DNA of 24,533 bases from Bacteroidales bacterium (GTDB lineage Bacteria; Bacteroidota; Bacteroidia; Bacteroidales; FEN-979): contig JALNZC010000054.1 of assembly GCA_023229525.1 (NCBI GenBank), forward strand, positions 1-24,533. Direction: 5' to 3'. The position numbers and the translations under genes were made by a program. The notes under the pieces were generated by a model, which worked only from the letters and a program-made list of their open reading frames with translations, searched no databases and was not told the origin of the DNA. This document shows positions 23,691-24,533 of the stretch, piece by piece. Each line of letters begins with the position of its first letter. The stretch's first letter is position 1.

Positions 23691-24259
23691 TTCCCGTTTC
23701 AGCATTGATACCTGCTGCCGGAAAATCAGACCGGATGGGTTCCGAAAAAGCATTATTACCTTTTCTAAACGGATCGACTTTTGCCGGTCATCTTATAAAT
23801 ACATACCTGGATTTCGGATGTAAACCCATTGTATTGGTACATAACGAGAGATTGGATTTATCCCAGATAAAATCAGGATTTTTTGTCACCGTGATCAATG
23901 AAAATCAAGAGAGGGGACGGTCATGGTCCATTCATCTCGGTTTACAACAAATACCGGAAGGGTTAGCCTGTTTCCTGCAGAATATCGATAACCCGTTTGT
24001 CCAGCCCGATCTGCTAAATGAAATGATAGAGAAAGTAACACCGGATGGCTATGTTCTCCCTGTTTTTCAGGGTAGGGGAGGCCATCCTGTTTTACTTGGC
24101 CACAAAGCTGCTTCATTTTTTCGTAACAGGGAAAGGATTGGTGATTTCCGCGAATCCCTCAAGAACTTTGAGCGTCAGGAAGTCCGGTCTTCAAGTGATA
24201 AAATACTTTGGAACATTAACACCCGTGAAGATTATAGGAACGTCATGTTAAATTTTTAA
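23687..24259 (+). CDS. MocA/MobA-like nucleotidyltransferase
   Basis: 190 aa. The N-terminal signature is ALIPAAGKSDRMGSEKALLPF, the nucleotide-binding loop of the MobA-like NTP transferase family. INENQERGRSWSIHLGLQ and QNIDNPFVQPDLL (D in the metal-binding DxP position) follow, then GRGGHPVLL. This set matches MocA, which makes molybdopterin cytosine dinucleotide from CTP, more than MobA. An XdhC-family gene 84 bp downstream supports a role in cofactor maturation for xanthine-dehydrogenase-type molybdoenzymes. It overlaps the phosphatase gene by 4 bp. Nucleotide choice (C versus G) cannot be decided from the sequence alone. Confidence 0.8.
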   Translation: MIPVSALIPAAGKSDRMGSEKALLPFLNGSTFAGHLINTYLDFGCKPIVLVHNERLDLSQIKSGFFVTVINENQERGRSWSIHLGLQQIPEGLACFLQNIDNPFVQPDLLNEMIEKVTPDGYVLPVFQGRGGHPVLLGHKAASFFRNRERIGDFRESLKNFERQEVRSSSDKILWNINTREDYRNVMLNF

Positions 24260-24266
24260 TCGGTTT

Positions 24267-24285
24267 ATTAGAGATTATCTCTAAT
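24267..24285. terminator. Palindrome between the MocA-like and XdhC-like genes
   Basis: ATTAGAGA and TCTCTAAT form an 8-bp stem around TTA, 7 bp after the MocA stop, followed by a T-rich stretch (TTATCTAATTTT). It could be a weak terminator or, because of its symmetry, an operator for the downstream gene. Confidence 0.4.
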
Positions 24286-24343
24286 TTATCTAATTTTACT
24301 CACCGTCGCTGAAAAGTAGGCAGACATTAAACTTACCTTTATA

Positions 24344-24533
24344 ATGCAGACAATTTTCTCAAAAGCGGATGAACTAAAAAATGCAAATGTGCGCGCAGCC
24401 CTGTGCATTGTAGTTGATTCACGGGGTTCTACCCCCCGTAAGCAAGGCGCCAAAATGATTGTTTTCGCTGATGGCAGCGTTTATGGCAGTATCGGTGGTG
24501 GCAGCGTGGAAAAGGAGGTTGCTGTTAAAGCCG
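24344..24533 (+). CDS. XdhC/CoxI-family protein, N-terminal part (3' truncated by window)
   Basis: 63 codons are visible from the ATG at 24344. The segment VVDSRGSTPRKQGAKMIV followed by DGSVYGSIGGGSVEKEV is the N-terminal signature of the XdhC/CoxI family. Known: XdhC binds molybdenum cofactor, helps its sulfuration and inserts it into xanthine dehydrogenase-type enzymes in the cytoplasm. The MocA-like gene just upstream fits that role. The gene continues past the window end, so the C-terminal Rossmann domain cannot be checked. Confidence 0.87.
   Translation, partial: MQTIFSKADELKNANVRAALCIVVDSRGSTPRKQGAKMIVFADGSVYGSIGGGSVEKEVAVKA

Overview
The window looks like a chromosomal segment of a member of Bacteroidota, most likely Bacteroidales-like. 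Four things point there. The primary sigma factor is short (287 aa) and lacks region 1.1. Several genes are preceded by TAnnTTTG, the -7 element used by that sigma factor. One secreted protein ends in a type IX secretion (T9SS) sorting domain. HmuY-family heme-binding proteins sit beside a TonB-dependent receptor. No rRNA or tRNA gene, CRISPR array, transposase or complete mobile element was recognised. The window opens inside one gene and closes inside another.

Layout. 1-6522 (+): the C-terminal part of an AddA-like helicase-nuclease; a spacer holding about 26 copies of a 7-bp tandem repeat; an AmgK-like sugar kinase fused to a RapZ C-terminal domain; a MurU-like nucleotidyltransferase; a second repeat spacer; and an AddB-like nuclease with a probable iron-sulfur cluster. 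A peptidoglycan-sugar salvage pair therefore lies between the two subunits of a recombination nuclease. 6563-8062 (-): a lipoprotein-like fusion of the MEMO1 and AMMECR1 domains. 8261-10447 (+): a polytopic membrane protein with a spermidine-synthase-like domain that has lost its usual aspartates. 10474-12608 (-): an AT-rich two-gene cassette (GNAT acetyltransferase and polysaccharide deacetylase). Upstream of it lies a group II intron remnant in which domain V and a plausible domain VI can be folded by hand. 12828-13994 (+): the radical SAM partner of the MEMO1/AMMECR1 fusion, with a Tat-like N terminus. 13996-15171 (-): an exported endonuclease/exonuclease/phosphatase.

15450-17746 (+): an HtrA/DegP-type protease whose stop overlaps the start of the primary sigma factor gene by 4 bp; four helically phased TTAAC elements lie upstream. 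17814-18182: a small unrecognised membrane protein behind its own TAnnTTTG promoter. 18300-22838 (+): a tight heme-uptake operon made of a T9SS-sorted HmuY protein, a TonB-dependent heme receptor and a second HmuY-like lipoprotein. 22953-24533 (+): a tyrosine-phosphatase-family enzyme, a MocA-like nucleotidyltransferase and the start of an XdhC-family protein. The last two suggest that molybdenum-hydroxylase maturation or structural genes follow beyond the window.

The most noteworthy items are the kinase-RapZ fusion paired with MurU, the group II intron fragment at the edge of the AT-rich cassette, the apparently exported MEMO1/AMMECR1/radical SAM set, and the phased repeats in front of htrA-rpoD. 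All calls come from reading the sequence; no database search was possible.
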